Origin: Actinacidiphila glaucinigra
GTDB lineage: Bacteria; Actinomycetota; Actinomycetes; Streptomycetales; Streptomycetaceae
DNA: 64,000 nucleotides
Direction: 5' to 3'
Assembly: GCF_900188405.1 (NCBI RefSeq)
Contig: NZ_FZOF01000001.1
Coordinates: forward strand, 310,001 to 374,000
This document shows, one piece after another, positions 62,138 through 64,000 of the stretch. The notes beneath the pieces are model-generated. The model worked only from the letters and a program-made list of their open reading frames with translations, ran no database searches and was not told the DNA's origin. Position numbers and translations under genes: made by a program. How positions within the stretch are numbered: position 1 is the stretch's first letter; every line of letters begins with the position of its first letter.

Positions 62138-62345
62138 CGTCGTTTCAACTCACCTGGGCCGTCCGAGGACGAAGGCGGCGACCGTTCCGCCGGCATCGGG
62201 ACCACCGGGACGACGAGCCGCTCGTCCGAGGCTGCAGGAGCCAGCCCGATTCGCGGCCGGCGTATGGCCCCCGGATCATGCTCGACCCCAGCTCAGGCAG
62301 GCCACCGGCCAAAGATCACGGCAACGCCCGCGCTGGTCGCCCGCG

Positions 62346-62735
62346 TCACAGACAGGCCACGCACCGACCGAGGTCGGATGTCATGTAGAGGAAGAAGTGA
62401 CGCCCGTCGCCGTGGCGAATCTCCCCCAGTTGGAGGGCAGCGTCGCCGGCAGCGGAGAAGGCAGGCAGAGCATCGGAGACCCACTTGTGCCGCTCGCTTG
62501 CCGGGGCACGCTTGCTCAAGATCTGTTCCCGGACCCGAAAGATTCTCAAATGGTGGTTGGCCGGAACGCCTGAACCGATAAAGAACCAGAAGCCAGCCCC
62601 CTCGCGGAGAGCAGCACGAGCGCTCTCGGCCGCGCGGCTTCCGAGCCGCTCCAACGCCGACATCAGTTGTTCGCGGTCCGTCGTCACAGCGTGGTGTTCC
62701 AGAGCTGAGTCGTCCAGGCCGAGGCGTACTGGCAC
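62346..62735 (-). CDS. Unrecognised small protein in lower-GC tail
   Basis: About 129 residues if it starts at GTG 62735 (VPVRLGLDDSALEHH), or 113 from GTG 62687. The middle, ALREGAGFWFFIGSGVPANHHLRIFRVREQILSKRAP, and the end, HGDGRHFFLYMTSDLGRC, look like real coding sequence with mixed charged and aromatic residues. I recognise no family. Codon use and base content are less GC-rich than the left part of the window, as in its neighbours to the right. Start and reality are uncertain. The gap 62138-62345 before its end shows nothing. Confidence 0.5.
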   Translation of the reverse strand: MPVRLGLDDSALEHHAVTTDREQLMSALERLGSRAAESARAALREGAGFWFFIGSGVPANHHLRIFRVREQILSKRAPASERHKWVSDALPAFSAAGDAALQLGEIRHGDGRHFFLYMTSDLGRCVACL

Positions 62736-62878
62736 GCAGCAGCCTCGGCCTGTCTCGGCCCCACAGACATCCACCGGCCCCGGGTCCCGACTGGGAGGTA
62801 CCGTCCGCAACGACCGGTCGGCAGCGGAGGCAGCAGGGTCGGGTGCGGTCGTCCGATCGCCGCTGGCAAGATCGGGCC

Positions 62879-63523
62879 ATGGGTTTGAACATGGTGGTCG
62901 GGGTACTCGTTGATGCCGAGGACGACTACACCGAGATGATCCGCGCTGACTTCGCTGCAATCGGCGAGCTACTGGAACGTACGGGAGCACGACAGTGGAC
63001 CGAGCCTGATCTGGTTGTGGCAGATGACGCAGAGTTCGAGATGTGGGGCTACTCGGGCTTGCACACCGTTCGTCGTCTTGCCGTCCATCTTGCGACGGAC
63101 GGGCGTCTTCCCGAGCCGTTGGATCAAGCCCAGCGTGCGACTGACGACCCGCTCCTGAGCAAGGTCTACAAGGCTCTCCCAGGTGATCCTCCTGGACCGT
63201 TCGATCATCTGATCCATCATTCGGACTGCGAGGGCTACTACGTCCCCGTCGACTTCGCTCATGTCATCGTCGACAAGAAGGCGCGGGGCGGCTACCTCGG
63301 CTCCTCGGTGCGACTGCTGGCGGAAACCCGTCGGCTCGCTGAAGCCCTCGGTCTTCCCGAAGACCTCGATCCGCACTCCGAAGAGGTCTTCGAAGTCGCC
63401 GATGCCGAAGAGCCGACCACCGAGAGATGGCAGCGTTACGGCGTCGAATCGTATGTCTGCCTGCAACTCCTCCAGGCCGCGAAACTCTCGATCGCGACCG
63501 GAGCCGCTATCGCCTTTGTCTGA
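62879..63523 (+). CDS. Conserved Streptomyces-type protein, unknown function
   Basis: 214 residues. MGLNMVVGVLVDAEDDYTEMIRADFAAIGELLERTG begins a two-domain soluble protein with WGYSGLHTVRRLAVHLATDGRLP and FDHLIHHSDCEGYYVPVDF, a pattern I know from actinobacterial hypothetical proteins with no assigned role. ATG 62879 follows CAAGAT (62867-62872) by six bases. GC content is visibly lower than in the main part of the window. It may be an acquired or rapidly evolving gene. The 248 bases to the next gene hold no gene I can support. Confidence 0.7.
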   Translation: MGLNMVVGVLVDAEDDYTEMIRADFAAIGELLERTGARQWTEPDLVVADDAEFEMWGYSGLHTVRRLAVHLATDGRLPEPLDQAQRATDDPLLSKVYKALPGDPPGPFDHLIHHSDCEGYYVPVDFAHVIVDKKARGGYLGSSVRLLAETRRLAEALGLPEDLDPHSEEVFEVADAEEPTTERWQRYGVESYVCLQLLQAAKLSIATGAAIAFV

Positions 63524-63771
63524 GAAGGGCGTTGGGAAACGGCCGTCTGCCGACAATCACCATTTGATCGCGAACCCGCGGGTGAGCCTTTTCAACAACT
63601 GCGTCATCGGTGCCAGCGGTTCCGAGTTGACCGAAGCCTTAGTGCAGCCGCCGGAGTCGCCCAGCAGGACGAGCAGCATCGTGGGGCCGTCTCAGGGTCG
63701 CCTGTCACGGCTGACCGCGGCTTAATGGAGCCTGTCGACGGCCGCGGTGGCGAGCGCGCGGGTGGTCTGTC

Positions 63772-64000
63772 TCAGCGTTCGAGGTTCCGCTCGAACCAGT
63801 GGTGCGCGTACTGCTCGTCGTTGAAGGCCTCGATCTGTGTGAATCCCGCGGTCTCGTACAGGTGCCTGGCCTCCGTGAGCGTGCGGTTGGTCTCCAGTCG
63901 CAGCGTCTGCATGCCGCGGGTGGTCGCCTCGTCTGCGAGGCGTTCGAGGATGCGGCGACCCAGACCCAGCCCGCGGGTGTCGGGCGAGGTCCACATCCGC
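63772..64000 (-). CDS. GNAT acetyltransferase, N-terminal part beyond window
   Basis: Only the C-terminal 76 or so residues are in the window and the frame runs off the right edge. WTSPDTRGLGLGRRILERLADEATTRG is the acetyl-CoA binding Q/RxxGxG/A motif of the GNAT fold, followed by RLETNRTLTEARHLYETAGF and HHWFERNL. Substrate unknown. It ends at 63772. Confidence 0.85.
   Translation of the reverse strand, partial: RMWTSPDTRGLGLGRRILERLADEATTRGMQTLRLETNRTLTEARHLYETAGFTQIEAFNDEQYAHHWFERNLER

Noticed and set aside
63524..63771. Possible transposase remnant
   Set aside because: Lower GC and broken frames are suggestive, but no transposase motif, terminal repeat or target duplication was seen.

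Overview
The window looks like a chromosomal segment of a Streptomyces or very close relative. Coding regions are extremely GC-rich at third codon positions. Many genes appear to start directly at a -10-like hexamer (leaderless). The gene content is typical of the genus: GlnA2, an F420 reductase, Ku plus split LigD modules, a SARP/AfsR-like regulator, a DasR-type chitinase promoter and an IdeR/DmdR-type iron box. No rRNA, tRNA, CRISPR array, intact insertion sequence or origin was recognised.

Layout. 0-5.3 kb: a secreted propeller/FN3 protein cut by the left edge, the GDP-L-fucose pair gmd and fcl (divergent), and a membrane sugar-phosphate transferase that starts exopolysaccharide synthesis. 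5.7-11.5 kb: a heterodimeric ABC exporter with one degenerate ATP site, a DUF6891-like protein and an MFS exporter. 11.6-12.2 kb: a 0.6-kb imperfect inverted repeat. 12.3-20.3 kb: an Rsm22-type rRNA methyltransferase, a carotenoid-type FAD oxidoreductase, a dimethylargininase-like hydrolase, then LysR, cysteine dioxygenase and a YeiH-type exporter (a probable sulfur module), and a serine beta-lactamase-like hydrolase. 20.3-26.6 kb: iron functions, namely heme oxygenase and the efeO-efeB-efeU operon behind a 34-bp palindromic iron box. 26.6-38.2 kb: methionine aminopeptidase, a CapA-like protein, a chitin-linked pair (Gln-rich secreted protein and GH18 chitinase, both with DasR-type sites), an MFS transporter, a FadR/SIS-like/DapA-like operon, npdG, an M50 protease and a lipoprotein. 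38.2-39.2 kb: a repeat-rich gene-free stretch in front of a 1,109-residue SARP/NB-ARC/TPR regulator. 42.5-45.2 kb: the non-homologous end-joining set ku / LigD polymerase / LigD ligase as separate genes. 45.3-51.8 kb: M48 and PHP proteins, a DrrAB-like drug ABC exporter with helically phased repeats in its promoter, and a lipoprotein-ECF sigma-anti-sigma operon. 52-57.8 kb: panB, an MFS-TetR pair with an operator, an endonuclease/exonuclease/phosphatase protein and another MFS exporter. 57.9-58.5 kb: a second copy of the long inverted repeat. 58.7-64 kb: nadE, glnA2, then a lower-GC tail with two unrecognised proteins and a GNAT fragment cut by the right edge.

The least explained structures are non-coding. 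They are the two related 0.55-0.62 kb inverted-repeat loci (11.6 and 57.9 kb) that share a 20-bp box in all four arms, a different inverted repeat with 44-bp perfect arms plus four 22-bp tandem repeats upstream of the SARP gene, and the five 11-12 bp-phased hexamers upstream of the DrrAB-like genes. All positions were read by eye; start codons are inferred from frame, ribosome sites, -10 boxes and family length.
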